Notes: a model not told the origin generated them from the sequence alone. DNA of 64,000 nt from Soonwooa buanensis (GCF_900167905.1 NZ_FUYZ01000003.1:248001-312000), one strand, 5' to 3'; numbered from the stretch's first letter, positions 1 to 9,860 are shown. Numbers and translations: made by a program.

Positions 1-522
1 AAAATCATCTTCTCCAACTTTCGCATATTCAATAAAAATATCAAAATACGCATCGTTGTCAAAAACGCCAGTATCAAAAATCTCATACTCCATTTCCTTG
101 TTAGATCGTTGGGCATTGGTCGCCACCAAATCATCGTACGGAAAGGCATTTATCGGATATTTATACACCATTTTCATATAGCTGTGCGATGGCGTATTAT
201 CAATATAGTAGAAAATCTCTTTAATATCTTCGCCGTGGTTACCTTGGTAATTGCTTAGCCCAAAGAAGCGCTCCTTAATCATTTTGTCATTTTTATTCCA
301 AAACGAAAGCGCAAAACACAACATTTGCTTATCGTCAGAAACCCCTGCAATTCCTTCTTCCGCCCAACGATAAGTCCAACTTTCGGCGCGATCATGCGTT
401 GTATAACCCCATGCATCGCCATTGCTACTATAATCTTCTCGCACATTTCCCCATTGGCGGTGGCTCACATACGGTCCCCATTTTTTCCAATTCGGATTAT
501 TGAGTTTATCTTGTTCTGTCAT
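1..522 (-). CDS. GH63-like glucosidase, N-terminal part (runs off the left edge)
   Basis: The first 174 residues of a gene read leftwards out of the window; the ATG is at 522-520 and no stop is met. The translated start has the conserved opening of the large MGH1/GH63-like glucosidases of Bacteroidota and fungi: KKWGPYVSHRQWG near residue 15, ERFFGLSNYQGNHGED near residue 88 and a SHSYMKMVYKYP stretch near residue 117. Family members are usually near 880 residues and are clan GH-G-like glycosidases acting on alpha-glucosides or mannosylglycerate; the substrate here cannot be told. There is no signal peptide, so a cytoplasmic enzyme is likely. The active-site half lies outside the window. The family call rests on remembered motifs, not an alignment. 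Confidence 0.72.
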   Translation of the reverse strand, partial: MTEQDKLNNPNWKKWGPYVSHRQWGNVREDYSSNGDAWGYTTHDRAESWTYRWAEEGIAGVSDDKQMLCFALSFWNKNDKMIKERFFGLSNYQGNHGEDIKEIFYYIDNTPSHSYMKMVYKYPINAFPYDDLVATNAQRSNKEMEYEIFDTGVFDNDAYFDIFIEYAKVGEDDF

Positions 523-554
523 ATAATTTTATTTCTGAAGCTTTTCAGATTCAT

Positions 555-670
555 TTTTAGGAGCATCGAGATTGTTGAATTCTTAGACATCAAATCCCGC
601 TGTCACTACTCGCTATTATATTTTTAAAAAAAATATAATGAGCTCAAACATGCCGTTCCATCGGGGCTAT
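555..670 (-). repeat. Dispersed intergenic repeat, copy A
   Basis: Non-coding element read on the minus strand. It opens with AGCCCCGATGGAACGGCATG, then GAGCTC, then a T-rich stretch, then GACAGCGGGAT, and closes with GCTCCTAAAA. The same blocks in the same order occur at 5775-5915 (minus) and 43457-43579 (plus), with a diverged relative at 13321-13410. It lies between the glucosidase and the SDR gene. I see no ORF or transposase in it. Confidence 0.6.
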
Positions 671-731
671 ATTTGAAGATTTTTCATTCTTTTGACTATC
701 CAAAAGAACCAATCCAAAATACTGTTTTCTC

Positions 732-1538
732 TTAACCGTTATCAGCAAAACTTTCTAAACTCGACATTCCGCCATCGATGTAGATACTTGCTCCTGTAAT
801 ATAATCTGAAAAGTCGCTTGCTAAAAATACTGCTAAATTTCCAATATCTTCTGCTTTTCCGATTCTATTATAAGGTATCAAAGTCATTAATGCATTAAAA
901 GAAGCTTCGTTATCCCAAGCCGATTTGTTAATTGGCGTTTGGATGGCACCTGGACAGATATTGTTAATTCGGATTTTATCTTTTCCATATTCCTGAGCCA
1001 AAGTTTGCATCAACATTCTCAAAGCACCTTTACTAGAAGCGTAATTAGCATGTCCCGCCCAAGGGATACTTTCGTGGACGCTACTGATGTTTATGATTTT
1101 CCCTAACGAAATAGATTTATCATTCATCCCTCTTTTCAAAAACTCTCGAATCGCTTCACGCGCACAAAGAAACTGACCAGTAAGATTAACATCAATTACC
1201 TTTTGCCATTGTGCTAAAGTCATATCAATAAATTTTGCGTCTTGTTGTAGTCCAGCATTGTTTACAAGAATATCAACTGTTCCGTATGTATCGATCGTCT
1301 TTTGAAACATCGCTTGGACTTCATCTTCTTTACTAACGTCACATTGAACTAGCATGCCTTGTCCGCCTTTAGCAATAATATCATCAAGAATGATTTGTGC
1401 AGCTTCTTTCGAGTGCTCCGAAGAATGATTAACAATGACAATGGCGCCAGAAGCCGCTAAAGATTTTACAATTCCTTCTCCTATTCCACTGCTAGAACCA
1501 GTAACGATTGCAACTTGTCCATTTAATTTTATTTCCAT
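732..1538 (-). CDS. SDR-family oxidoreductase (glucose 1-dehydrogenase-like)
   Basis: A 268-residue classical short-chain dehydrogenase. The NAD(P)-binding TGSSSGIG motif is at residues 13-20, NNAG at 93-96, the structural Asn at 118 (DVNLTG), and the catalytic Ser153, Tyr166 and Lys170 (YASSK) are all present, so it should be active. The FLASDFSDYITGASIYIDGG tail is usual for glucose 1-dehydrogenase-type SDRs, but many SDRs share it and the substrate is not predictable. I chose the ATG at 1538 rather than one ten codons upstream, because SDRs normally start a few residues before the first beta strand and the extra stretch is Lys-rich. Cytoplasmic, transcribed alone, divergent from the methionine locus. 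Confidence 0.85.
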   Translation of the reverse strand: MEIKLNGQVAIVTGSSSGIGEGIVKSLAASGAIVIVNHSSEHSKEAAQIILDDIIAKGGQGMLVQCDVSKEDEVQAMFQKTIDTYGTVDILVNNAGLQQDAKFIDMTLAQWQKVIDVNLTGQFLCAREAIREFLKRGMNDKSISLGKIINISSVHESIPWAGHANYASSKGALRMLMQTLAQEYGKDKIRINNICPGAIQTPINKSAWDNEASFNALMTLIPYNRIGKAEDIGNLAVFLASDFSDYITGASIYIDGGMSSLESFADNG

Positions 1539-1757
1539 TTTATGTTTTTTAGAATTCTTTTTTATCAAAAATCATACGAGAAAAATAAATTTCAAAAAAA
1601 ATTAAGCAAGATTAAAATAATTTAATTTTAAAAGGAAAAATCTCAAAACCCCGATAAATACTAACAATTGTTAGCTGATTATTTTAAATTATTATTGTGA
1701 AATATCATTTAATAACAATAATTTTTTCTAAAAATGGAAATATTTTAGATTATTTTA

Positions 1758-1785
1758 TTGAATTATCAAAATTTTCATATATTTG
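1758..1785 (+). promoter_or_regulatory. Promoter of the methionine locus
   Basis: TTG at 1758-1760 and TATATTTG at 1778-1785, 17 bases apart, match the Bacteroidota -33/-7 consensus. The start site would fall near 1790, about 24 bases before the riboswitch P1 stem, so the whole aptamer would be transcribed. Confidence 0.7.
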
Positions 1786-1813
1786 CACTACCGTTCATTC
1801 ACATATTGAAAAT

Positions 1814-1915
1814 GTTATCCAGAAAGGTTGAGGGATTAGACCCTATGAAACCTTAGCAACCCTTTGCAAAAGCCAAGAAGGTGCTACGTTCTACCAAGAT
1901 ATTTGGACAGATAAC
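1814..1915 (+). ncRNA. SAM-I (S-box) riboswitch
   Basis: The P1 stem pairs GTTATC (1814-1819) with GATAAC (1910-1915). Between the arms lie the S-box landmarks in order: CCAGAAAGGTTGAGGGA, ATGAAACCTTAGCAACC and AAGGTGCTA, with a P4 stem GGT/ACC. This is the aptamer that binds S-adenosylmethionine. It sits between a clear promoter and the first methionine gene, so it should shut the locus down when SAM is plentiful. No strong intrinsic terminator follows it, so control may be at translation or by a weak structure; that part is inference. Confidence 0.93.
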
Positions 1916-1976
1916 AACTGAAGTTCTTTACTCAGCCATTCTTAGAGGCATTTTCAATGAAAAAAATATTAAAGCA

Positions 1977-2915
1977 TTGAAAAAAGAACTTTTAACTACA
2001 GACATTAAGTACAAATCCTTTTCAGGACAGAATTTTGACATCCCTTTAAGCTACGAAGTATTCGGAAAAGCCCTTGGCACCGCACCTATCGTATTGGTTA
2101 ACCACGCTTTGACTGGCAACTCTACAGTGTCTGGCAGCAAAGGTTGGTGGAAAAACATTATTGGTCCACAAAAAATAATTTCTACCAAAAAGTATAGTAT
2201 TATTAGTTTTAACATCCCTGGTAACGGTTATAATGATTTCTTTATCGATAATTATGAAGATCTCACAACCAAAGATATTGCGGCGATTTTTTTGCAAGGT
2301 TTAGAAAATTTAGAAATAAAAACTTTACACAGCATTATTGGTGGCTCGTTAGGAGGATCTATCGGTTGGGAAATGCTAGCCATCAACCCTAAAATCAGCG
2401 AAAACTTTATCCCAATTGCTTCGGATTACAAAACCCACGATTGGTTACACGCGCAATGTTTGGTTCAAAAATATCTTTTAGACTCCCCCGAAAAACCACT
2501 AGAAAAAGCAAGAGCACACGCCATGCTTTGCTACAGAACGCCAGAATCGCTTAATGAAAGATTTGATGGTAAATTAACAAAAGAGAATACTAGGCGCGAG
2601 TCCGAAGATTGGTTAATCTACCACGGAGAAAGTCTCAACGAAAGATTTAGTTTAAAAGCTTACCAACTGATGAACCATCTTCTGATGACAGTTGACACTA
2701 ACGAAAAAGCTTTATCAAAAATAAAAGCAAACATTAACCTTATCGCCATTAACACAGATTTATTTTTTCCAGCTTCGGAAATCAAAAAATGTTACGAAAA
2801 AATTAAAACACATAAGAAAGATATTTTCTACGACGAAATTGTTTCTATCCACGGACACGACGCATTTTTAATGGAGTATGAACAATTACAAGAATTATTA
2901 AAACCTATTTATTAG
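1977..2915 (+). CDS. metX: Homoserine O-acyltransferase-like alpha/beta hydrolase (MetX type)
   Basis: A 312-residue alpha/beta-hydrolase-fold enzyme of the MetX group, which acylates homoserine (usually from acetyl-CoA) as the first committed step to methionine. The VLVNHALTGNS oxyanion region, the nucleophile elbow GGSLGG with Ser124, the acidic residue in INTDLFF and the catalytic His in SIHGHDAF are all visible. The start is uncertain. The longest reading frame begins at a GTG (1881) that lies inside the riboswitch core, which cannot be right. I chose the in-frame TTG at 1977; there is no in-frame ATG nearby. It is followed after 6 bases by homoserine dehydrogenase, in line with an operon. 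Acetyl rather than succinyl transfer is inferred from the family. Confidence 0.85.
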   Translation: MKKELLTTDIKYKSFSGQNFDIPLSYEVFGKALGTAPIVLVNHALTGNSTVSGSKGWWKNIIGPQKIISTKKYSIISFNIPGNGYNDFFIDNYEDLTTKDIAAIFLQGLENLEIKTLHSIIGGSLGGSIGWEMLAINPKISENFIPIASDYKTHDWLHAQCLVQKYLLDSPEKPLEKARAHAMLCYRTPESLNERFDGKLTKENTRRESEDWLIYHGESLNERFSLKAYQLMNHLLMTVDTNEKALSKIKANINLIAINTDLFFPASEIKKCYEKIKTHKKDIFYDEIVSIHGHDAFLMEYEQLQELLKPIY

Positions 2916-2921
2916 AACAAA

Positions 2922-4460
2922 ATGACAGACCAAAATCCAATCAGTATATATAGAAAGAAAGCTTTAGTCAACTTTGAAGGCAAAGACTTTCTTGGACAAA
3001 TCGGCATCGACTCTCGAATCTTTACAACACTTAACAAAGGCGGCATCAGTGTTGGGGTTATCTCTCAACAAGCCATCGAAAATGGAGTTTCAGTTTTGGT
3101 TGATGAGAAAGATGCCGAGGACGCCGTGGCATTATTGAAGAAAGAATTTCAAAATGAAAAAGCATCTGGTATTGTAAGTAATATTTACAGTATTGACAAT
3201 CTTTGCGTTCTTGGATTTGTTTCGGAACAAAATGCAAAAATTCTTTCAGAACTTCAACGCAACAAGATTTATCCTTTGCTGCTTAACCAAGTATCATCTA
3301 CTGGAAGAGTTAACATTGTTGTAACTGACAATCAAACCGAAATAACCCAAAATATTATTGAAACCGAACTTTTTGGAAAGCCTAAAGTTGTTCACTTAGC
3401 TTTAATTGGTCACGGAAACGTTGGTTCAACACTTATCGAACAGATTTTAGATTCGGCTTATGATATTTTGAACCGAAAAAGAATTGACCTTAAAGTCGTT
3501 GCGATTTCCAATTCCAAAAAAATGGCTTTAAACAAATCTGGTTTTGGAAGCGATTGGAGACAAAAAATAAATTATTCGAACACTGAAAGTAATATTTCAG
3601 ACCTCATCAATTACACGAAAGAGCACAACTTAGAAAATCTTATTGTTGTGGACAATACCGCAAGTCCAGCTTTTGTAAAAAACTATACCGAATTTGTCGA
3701 AAACGGTTTTGACGTGGTTTCCTCAAATAAAATTTTTAACACGTTGCCAATTTCGGATTATCGAAATTTCAGAACGCAACTTGCAAAAAACAATAAAAAA
3801 TATTTATACGAAACCAATGTTGGTGCAGGTTTACCATTAATTGACACGCTTAAATTATTGCATTTATCAGGCGAAGATATTACAAGAATTAAAGGCGTTT
3901 TCTCAGGAACATTAAGTTATGTTTTTAACCAGTTTTCTGTTCGTAATGAGAAATTTTCAACCATTGTAAAAGAAGCAATGGACAAAGGTTTTACGGAGCC
4001 AGATCCTCGAGAAGACCTTTCTGGAAACGATGTTGCAAGAAAACTTTTAATTCTCGCTCGCGAATTAGATTTAATCAACGAATTCGAAGACATCAACATC
4101 AAGAACTTAGTGACAGAACCGCTTCTTCCAATTTCAAAAGACGAGTTCCTTACAAGAATTGATGAGTTAGACGAAACTTTCCAAAAGATTAAAGACGAAC
4201 AAGAACCAGATCATGTTTTGCGTTATGTTGGTGATTTGCATGGGGATTTAAGTCAAGACAAAGGCGAATTGGATGTAAAATTAATTTCCGTTCCTGCCAA
4301 TTCCGCATTAGGACAATTAAAAGGGTCCGATTCTATTTTTGAAATCTACACCGAAAGTTACGGCGAAAATCCAATCGTCATTATGGGAGCCGGAGCTGGA
4401 GCAAAAGTAACTGCTCGAGGCGTTTTCGGTGATATTTTAAGAGTAAGTGAAACTAAATAA
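2922..4460 (+). CDS. hom: ACT-domain homoserine dehydrogenase (ThrA-like without aspartokinase)
   Basis: A 512-residue NAD(P)-dependent homoserine dehydrogenase that reduces aspartate semialdehyde to homoserine. Residues 1-150 resemble the paired ACT regulatory domains in the middle of bifunctional ThrA/MetL. From 160 on it follows the ThrA dehydrogenase half: GHGNVG at 163-168, the homoserine site ETNVGAGLPLID, the FSGTLSYVFNQF block, TEPDPREDLSGNDVARK and a VLRYVGDL tail. The aspartokinase catalytic domain is missing, and the ATG sits directly behind metX, so this is a natural short form and not a truncation by a frameshift. The ACT domains suggest amino-acid feedback, perhaps threonine or methionine; the ligand is unknown. 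Confidence 0.9.
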   Translation: MTDQNPISIYRKKALVNFEGKDFLGQIGIDSRIFTTLNKGGISVGVISQQAIENGVSVLVDEKDAEDAVALLKKEFQNEKASGIVSNIYSIDNLCVLGFVSEQNAKILSELQRNKIYPLLLNQVSSTGRVNIVVTDNQTEITQNIIETELFGKPKVVHLALIGHGNVGSTLIEQILDSAYDILNRKRIDLKVVAISNSKKMALNKSGFGSDWRQKINYSNTESNISDLINYTKEHNLENLIVVDNTASPAFVKNYTEFVENGFDVVSSNKIFNTLPISDYRNFRTQLAKNNKKYLYETNVGAGLPLIDTLKLLHLSGEDITRIKGVFSGTLSYVFNQFSVRNEKFSTIVKEAMDKGFTEPDPREDLSGNDVARKLLILARELDLINEFEDINIKNLVTEPLLPISKDEFLTRIDELDETFQKIKDEQEPDHVLRYVGDLHGDLSQDKGELDVKLISVPANSALGQLKGSDSIFEIYTESYGENPIVIMGAGAGAKVTARGVFGDILRVSETK

Positions 4461-4506
4461 GATTAATAGATTCTAGAGCCTAGATTCTAGATTTTAACTT
4501 TGAAAA

Positions 4507-4551
4507 GCCCCAAAGGGGCCTAATATTCATAGCACAGGGTGCAACCCTGTG
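4507..4551. repeat. REP-like double hairpin, copy 1
   Basis: A short stem GCCCC-AAA-GGGGC (4507-4519), a 13-base linker, then a perfect 8-bp stem CACAGGGT-GCA-ACCCTGTG (4533-4551). The same two-stem layout with compensated base changes recurs at 16793-16836. It sits in the 111-base gap between hom and the sulfhydrylase gene. Confidence 0.65.
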
Positions 4552-4571
4552 GTTAAATCAAAAAACGAAAA

Positions 4572-5771
4572 ATGTCAGAAAAGATACCAACAACCGACAA
4601 CCAGAAGCCAACAACCAACTTTGAAACCCTCGCCATCAGAACTCAAACCGAAAGAACGCAGTTCGATGAGCATTCAACGCCGTTATATTTAACTTCGAGC
4701 TTCGTTTTTGAAGATGCCGAAGATATGCGCGCAAGCTTCGCTGAGGAAAAAGATAAAAACTTATACAGCCGATTTTCAAACCCAAATGTTACCGAGTTCA
4801 TCGACAAAATTGCATTAATGGAAGGCGCGGAATCAGGTTATGCTTTTGCAACGGGAATAGCCGCTATTTATTCCACTTTCGCAGCTTTGTTGAGCGCTGG
4901 CGACCATATTGTAAGCTGTCAGTCGGTGTTTGGTTCCACGCATACTTTGTTCACAAAATATTTCCCAAAATGGAATATCGAAACGACCTATTTCAAAGCC
5001 GAAGGCGCAGAAAATGTCGAAAAATATATCCAACCCAACACCAAAATTTTATATTTAGAAACGCCTACCAATCCTGCGATTGAAGTTTTAGATTTAGAAT
5101 TTTTCGGTCAAATTGCGAAGAAGCATAACCTCATTTTCATTGTTGATAACTGTTTTGCGACGCCCTATTTGCAGCAGCCAATTAAGTTTGGAGCAGACAT
5201 CGTGGTGCATTCGGCGACGAAGTTAATCGACGGTCAAGGTCGAGTTTTAGGCGGCGTAGCAGTTGGTAAGGCGGACTTGATTCGTGAAATTTATCTTTTC
5301 GCGAGAAACACGGGACCTGCGATGTCGCCATTCAACGCTTGGGTTTTGAGCAAAAGTTTGGAAACTTTGGCAATTCGCGTTGAAAAACACTGCGAAAATG
5401 CCCTCAAAGTTGCCGAGTTTTTAGAGTCGCATCCAAATGTAGATTTGGTGAAATATCCGTTTTTAAAATCCCATCCAAGCTACGAAATCGCAAAAAAACA
5501 AATGAAATTAGGCGGAAATATCGTCGCTTTCGAAATCAAAGGAGGCATCGAAGGTGGTCGCAATTTCCTCAACAAAATCAAGATGTGCTCGCTTTCCGCG
5601 AACCTTGGTGATACGAGAACGATTGTCACGCATCCCGCTTCCACAACGCATTCCAAACTTTCAGACGACGAGCGCAACGAGGTCGGAATTACAGCAGGTT
5701 TGGTGCGCTGCTCGGTTGGTTTAGAAAATGTGGATGACATCATTGCGGATTTAAAACAGGCATTAGATTAG
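4572..5771 (+). CDS. metZ: O-acylhomoserine sulfhydrylase (MetZ-like, PLP enzyme)
   Basis: A 399-residue Cys/Met-metabolism PLP enzyme. The PLP-binding Asp is in VDNCFATP (Asp192) and the Schiff-base lysine in HSATKLIDGQGR (Lys217); YSRFSNPN, ETPTNP and the THPASTTHSKLSDDER block are also conserved. It replaces the acyl group of O-acylhomoserine with sulfide to give homocysteine directly. The sequence looks most like enzymes named O-succinylhomoserine sulfhydrylase (MetZ), but the partner two genes upstream is MetX-like, so O-acetylhomoserine may be the true substrate. The first 16 residues are a poorly conserved polar extension. It fits between homoserine activation and MetH. Confidence 0.87.
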   Translation: MSEKIPTTDNQKPTTNFETLAIRTQTERTQFDEHSTPLYLTSSFVFEDAEDMRASFAEEKDKNLYSRFSNPNVTEFIDKIALMEGAESGYAFATGIAAIYSTFAALLSAGDHIVSCQSVFGSTHTLFTKYFPKWNIETTYFKAEGAENVEKYIQPNTKILYLETPTNPAIEVLDLEFFGQIAKKHNLIFIVDNCFATPYLQQPIKFGADIVVHSATKLIDGQGRVLGGVAVGKADLIREIYLFARNTGPAMSPFNAWVLSKSLETLAIRVEKHCENALKVAEFLESHPNVDLVKYPFLKSHPSYEIAKKQMKLGGNIVAFEIKGGIEGGRNFLNKIKMCSLSANLGDTRTIVTHPASTTHSKLSDDERNEVGITAGLVRCSVGLENVDDIIADLKQALD

Positions 5772-5774
5772 TAT

Positions 5775-5915
5775 TTTTAGGAGCAACAAAATTTTCAGCT
5801 TCGAAAGAAAAATCCCACCCGCTTTCCGCTGTATCTTTTTTGCTTTAGAAAACGAAAACATAAAAAGAAAGAGTAATAAAAAGCAAAAAAGAATGCCGCT
5901 TCAATCGGGGCTAAA
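5775..5915 (-). repeat. Dispersed intergenic repeat, copy B
   Basis: Same order of blocks as copy A on the minus strand: AGCCCCGATTGAAGCGGCAT, a long T/A-rich middle, ACAGCGGAAAGCGGGTGGGAT, then TTGCTCCTAAAA. It fills nearly the whole gap between the sulfhydrylase gene and the first metH gene. No coding potential is seen. Confidence 0.6.
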
Positions 5916-5949
5916 TAGGAAGTTTCCCTCATAATAACAAAACAAAAAA

Positions 5950-6990
5950 ATGGATACTCAAGATAAAAACCAACTTCAAGAAACAAGAAACCAAGCTTTG
6001 TACAAAGCCCTTTCCGAACGAATTCTCGTTTTAGATGGCGCGATGGGAACTATGCTTCAGCGCTATGGTTTCGAGGAAGAAGACTATCGCGGCGAACGTT
6101 TCAAAGATTGGAAATCTCCTGTAAAAGGAAACAACGATTTACTGTCCTTAACGCAACCACAAGCTATTGAAGAGGTTCACAGACAATATTTAGAAGCTGG
6201 TGCGGACATTTTAGAAACCAATACTTTTTCAGGGACAACCATTGCGATGGCGGATTACCACATGGAAGAACTGGTTTACGAATTAAACTACGAATCAGCA
6301 AAAATTGCACGCAAAGTTTGCGACGAATTTACAGAACAAAATCCCGACAAACCAAGATTTGTAGCGGGTTCAATAGGTCCAACAAATAAAACAGCAAGTT
6401 TAAGTCCAGATGTTAATGACCCTGGATTTCGTGCGATTACATTTGATGAATTAAGAATAGCTTACAAACAACAAGCAGAAGCTTTGTTGGACGGCGGTTC
6501 AGATATTCTTTTAGTGGAAACCATCTTTGACACGCTAAATGCAAAAGCTGCACTTTTCGCATTAGATGAAATTGCAGAAGAACGTAACATCCGAATTCCA
6601 ATCATGGTTTCAGGGACAATTACAGATGCATCAGGTCGAACATTGAGTGGACAAACAGCGGAAGCATTTCTAATTTCGGTGTCGCATTTAGATTTGTTGA
6701 GTGTAGGATTTAACTGCGCCTTAGGCGCGAAACAGTTGACGCCTTATTTAGAAACCATTTCCAGCAACTCAGAATTCTTTATTTCGGCATATCCGAATGC
6801 TGGTTTGCCCAACGCTTTTGGTCAATATGACGAAACACCCGAACAAATGGCGGCTCAGGTTAAAGAATATGTAGATAAAAATCTCATCAATATTATTGGA
6901 GGTTGCTGTGGAACAACGCCACCGCACATAAAAGCCATCGCCGATTTGGTAAAAGATTATAAACCGAGAAAAATCAATGTGATAATTTGA
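5950..6990 (+). CDS. metH: Methionine synthase, homocysteine-binding half (split MetH)
   Basis: A 346-residue homocysteine S-methyltransferase domain equal to the N-terminal module of cobalamin-dependent MetH. It has [10 protein letters not shown] at 28-37, ETNTFSGT at 89-96 and the three zinc-binding cysteines: Cys256 in GFNCALG and Cys319/Cys320 in GGCCGTTP. The other modules are on the next gene, so the two proteins must work together to methylate homocysteine. Splitting at this point is usual in Flavobacteriia and is not a frameshift: the stop is followed by 72 bases of AT-rich spacer before a new ATG. The preceding gap is filled by repeat copy B rather than an obvious promoter. Confidence 0.93.
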   Translation: MDTQDKNQLQETRNQALYKALSERILVLDGAMGTMLQRYGFEEEDYRGERFKDWKSPVKGNNDLLSLTQPQAIEEVHRQYLEAGADILETNTFSGTTIAMADYHMEELVYELNYESAKIARKVCDEFTEQNPDKPRFVAGSIGPTNKTASLSPDVNDPGFRAITFDELRIAYKQQAEALLDGGSDILLVETIFDTLNAKAALFALDEIAEERNIRIPIMVSGTITDASGRTLSGQTAEAFLISVSHLDLLSVGFNCALGAKQLTPYLETISSNSEFFISAYPNAGLPNAFGQYDETPEQMAAQVKEYVDKNLINIIGGCCGTTPPHIKAIADLVKDYKPRKINVII

Positions 6991-7062
6991 TAATGAGTTA
7001 ATGCGATAATTTTTCACAACATTATCTAATTTTCAAATTACCTTATTATCTCAATTTAAAAT

Positions 7063-9729
7063 ATGAAATATTTAAAACTCAGCGGCTTAGAGCCTCTCAT
7101 CATAACACCAGAAAGCAACTTTATCAACGTTGGTGAAAGAACCAATGTTGCGGGTTCCAAGAAGTTTCTTCGTTTAATAAAGGAAGAAAAATTTGCGGAA
7201 GCTTTGGATATTGCTAGAAATCAAGTTGAAGGTGGCGCCCAGATTTTGGATGTCAATTTCGATGATGGATTATTGGACGGAAAAGCCTCGATGGTAAAAT
7301 TCCTTAATTTGATTGCTTCCGAACCGGATATTGCGAGAATTCCAATTATGATAGACTCTTCAAAATGGGAAATTTTGGAGGCTGGACTTCAAGTGGTTCA
7401 AGGGAAACCTGTCGTGAATTCTATTTCGTTGAAAGAAGGCGAAGAAGAATTCATCAAGCATGCGAAAGCGATAAAACGTTATGGCGCCGCAGCGATTATC
7501 ATGGCGTTTGACGAAGTTGGACAAGCTGATAATTATGAACGAAGAATAGAAATTTCGAAGCGTTCTTATGATATTTTGGTGAATAAAGTTGGTTTTCCTG
7601 CCGAGGATATTATTTTCGATTTGAATATTTTCCCTGTAGCAACTGGAATGGAAGAACATCGTCGCAATGCGATTGATTTCATTGAAGCAACAAAATGGGT
7701 TCGCGAAAATCTTCCACATGTTTCGGTGAGTGGCGGCGTTTCCAATGTTTCGTTTTCGTTTCGTGGGAATGATGGTGTGAGAGAGGCGATGCACTCGGTT
7801 TTCTTGTATCACGCGATCAAAAATGGGATGAATATGGGAATTGTAAATCCAACAATGTTGGAAGTTTACGACGAAATTCCGAAAGAACTCTTGGAATTGG
7901 TAGAAGACGTAATGCTCGACCGTCGCGATGATGCCACTGAAAGACTTCTCGATTATTCCGAAACGCATAAATCTACAAAGAAAGAAAAAGTCGAAGATTT
8001 ATCTTGGCGAGAACTTCCTTTGCAAGACCGAATTACACATGCTTTGGTCAAAGGAATCGACCGATTTATCGAGGAAGATGTAGAAATTGCCCGTCAACAA
8101 GCAGAAAAACCACTTCACGTTATCGAAGTCAATTTGATGACAGGAATGGGCGTTGTTGGTGACCTTTTCGGAAGTGGAAAAATGTTTTTGCCACAAGTGG
8201 TAAAATCTGCTCGTGTAATGAAGCGTGCAGTTGCGTATTTGCAACCATTTATCGAAGCTGCAAAAGATGGTAGCAAACCAACTAACGGAAAAGTTTTGAT
8301 GGCAACCGTAAAAGGTGATGTTCACGATATTGGAAAAAATATTGTGAGTGTGGTTTTGGGTTGTAACAATTACGAAATCGTGGATTTGGGTGTGATGGTT
8401 CCTGCCGAAAAGATTATTCAGACTGCGATTGATGAGAATGTTGATGTTATTGGTTTGAGTGGTTTGATTACGCCAAGCTTGGACGAAATGGTGCATATCG
8501 CCGCAGAATTGGAAAGACAAAATCTTGATTTCCCTTTGATGATTGGTGGTGCAACGACTTCTAAAGCGCACACTGCGGTAAAAATTGACCCAAAATATAA
8601 AAACACCGTTATCCATGTTAATGATGCTTCTAGAGCGGTTAACGTGGTGAGTTCTTTATTAAACAAGGAAAAATCCAATGTTTATGGTTTGGATTTGAAA
8701 AAAGAATACGAAGATTTCCGTGAAAAATTCTTGAATCGTCAAGTCGATAAAGAATATGTTTCGATTGAGGAAGCGCGGGAACAGAAGTTTAAAATTGATT
8801 GGGAAAACGAAAGTATTTCGGTTCCAAAAAAGTTGGGAATTACGATTATTGAAGACCAAAAATTGGATGATTTGATTGACTTTATCGACTGGTCACCATT
8901 TTTCAGAAGTTGGCAGCTGTTTGGGAAATTTCCAGATATTTTGACGGACGAAATAGTTGGTGAACAAGCAACAATTCTTTTTGATGAAGCGAAATTAATG
9001 CTCAAAAAAATTCTTGAAGAAAAGAGTTTTAAAGCAAAAGGTATTTTCGGAATTTTCCCCGCAAACGCTAATGAACAAGACGATATTTTGGTGTATGACG
9101 AGAATCAAAATGTGATTTCAACATTCCGAACATTGAGACAACAGCATAAAAAATCGGCTGGTAAAGAATACTTCGCATTATCGGATTTTGTGGCACCAGA
9201 AAGCATCGGTAAGCAAGATTATTTCGGGGTTTTCTGTGTTTGCACTGGTTTTGGTGCAGATGAATTAGCGAAAGAATACGAAGACCAAAATGACGATTAC
9301 AACGCAATTATGGTAAAAGCGTTGGCAGACCGTTTTGCAGAAGCTTTTGCCGAATATCTGCACAAAAAAGTGAGAACAGAATATTGGGGTTATTCGGAAG
9401 ACGAAACTTTGGACAATGAAGATTTGATTAAAGAAAAATATTTAGGAATTCGTCCAGCTCCTGGTTATCCAGCTTGTCCAGACCATTTGGAAAAATTGAC
9501 GATTTGGGATTTATTAAAAGTAGAAGAAAATATCGGCGTTAGCTTGACCGAAAGTTTGGCAATGTGGCCAACAGCAGCTGTTTCGGGATATTATTTTGGA
9601 AATCCAAAATCAAAATATTTCGGGGTTGGGAAAATTTCGGAAGACCAATTAAAAGATTACGCTGGACGAAAAAATGTAGATATAGAATTTGCGAGAAAAT
9701 GGTTAGCTCCGAATCTTTCGGAGGTGTAA
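7063..9729 (+). CDS. metH: Methionine synthase, folate/B12/activation half (split MetH)
   Basis: An 888-residue protein carrying the rest of MetH. The methyltetrahydrofolate-binding barrel opens with [16 protein letters not shown]. The cobalamin cap and B12-binding domain follow, with [10 protein letters not shown] and its cobalt-ligand His421. The C-terminal AdoMet-binding reactivation domain has [15 protein letters not shown] and [15 protein letters not shown]. Together with the preceding 346-residue protein this is a complete B12-dependent methionine synthase. The cell therefore needs cobalamin; no B12-independent metE is seen in this window, and no cobalamin riboswitch precedes either gene. 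Confidence 0.95.
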   Translation: MKYLKLSGLEPLIITPESNFINVGERTNVAGSKKFLRLIKEEKFAEALDIARNQVEGGAQILDVNFDDGLLDGKASMVKFLNLIASEPDIARIPIMIDSSKWEILEAGLQVVQGKPVVNSISLKEGEEEFIKHAKAIKRYGAAAIIMAFDEVGQADNYERRIEISKRSYDILVNKVGFPAEDIIFDLNIFPVATGMEEHRRNAIDFIEATKWVRENLPHVSVSGGVSNVSFSFRGNDGVREAMHSVFLYHAIKNGMNMGIVNPTMLEVYDEIPKELLELVEDVMLDRRDDATERLLDYSETHKSTKKEKVEDLSWRELPLQDRITHALVKGIDRFIEEDVEIARQQAEKPLHVIEVNLMTGMGVVGDLFGSGKMFLPQVVKSARVMKRAVAYLQPFIEAAKDGSKPTNGKVLMATVKGDVHDIGKNIVSVVLGCNNYEIVDLGVMVPAEKIIQTAIDENVDVIGLSGLITPSLDEMVHIAAELERQNLDFPLMIGGATTSKAHTAVKIDPKYKNTVIHVNDASRAVNVVSSLLNKEKSNVYGLDLKKEYEDFREKFLNRQVDKEYVSIEEAREQKFKIDWENESISVPKKLGITIIEDQKLDDLIDFIDWSPFFRSWQLFGKFPDILTDEIVGEQATILFDEAKLMLKKILEEKSFKAKGIFGIFPANANEQDDILVYDENQNVISTFRTLRQQHKKSAGKEYFALSDFVAPESIGKQDYFGVFCVCTGFGADELAKEYEDQNDDYNAIMVKALADRFAEAFAEYLHKKVRTEYWGYSEDETLDNEDLIKEKYLGIRPAPGYPACPDHLEKLTIWDLLKVEENIGVSLTESLAMWPTAAVSGYYFGNPKSKYFGVGKISEDQLKDYAGRKNVDIEFARKWLAPNLSEV

Positions 9730-9860
9730 TGAGTTTAAAATTTAGGTTTGAAGTTTAATGTTGAAAGTTTTCTGGTTGATCTTGGGAAGAACGAAGATTT
9801 AACTTATAGCAAGAAACTTAAAACTCGAAACTTGAAAACGCGCATCTCACACCTCAAACC

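Noticed and set aside
325-627. Plus-strand ORF of 100 aa
   Set aside because: It lies opposite the glucosidase gene and repeat copy A; its Ile/Phe-rich translation shows no family.
1881-1976. metX start at the GTG inside the riboswitch
   Set aside because: The codon is part of the conserved AAGGTGCTA of the SAM aptamer; relatives begin later.
7360-9307. Several minus-strand ORFs of 66-205 aa inside metH
   Set aside because: Frame shadows of a long conserved gene; no recognisable domain and atypical composition.
5950-9729. metH broken by a frameshift
   Set aside because: The break is at a domain border, both parts have their own starts and a spacer, and the split form is usual in Flavobacteriia.
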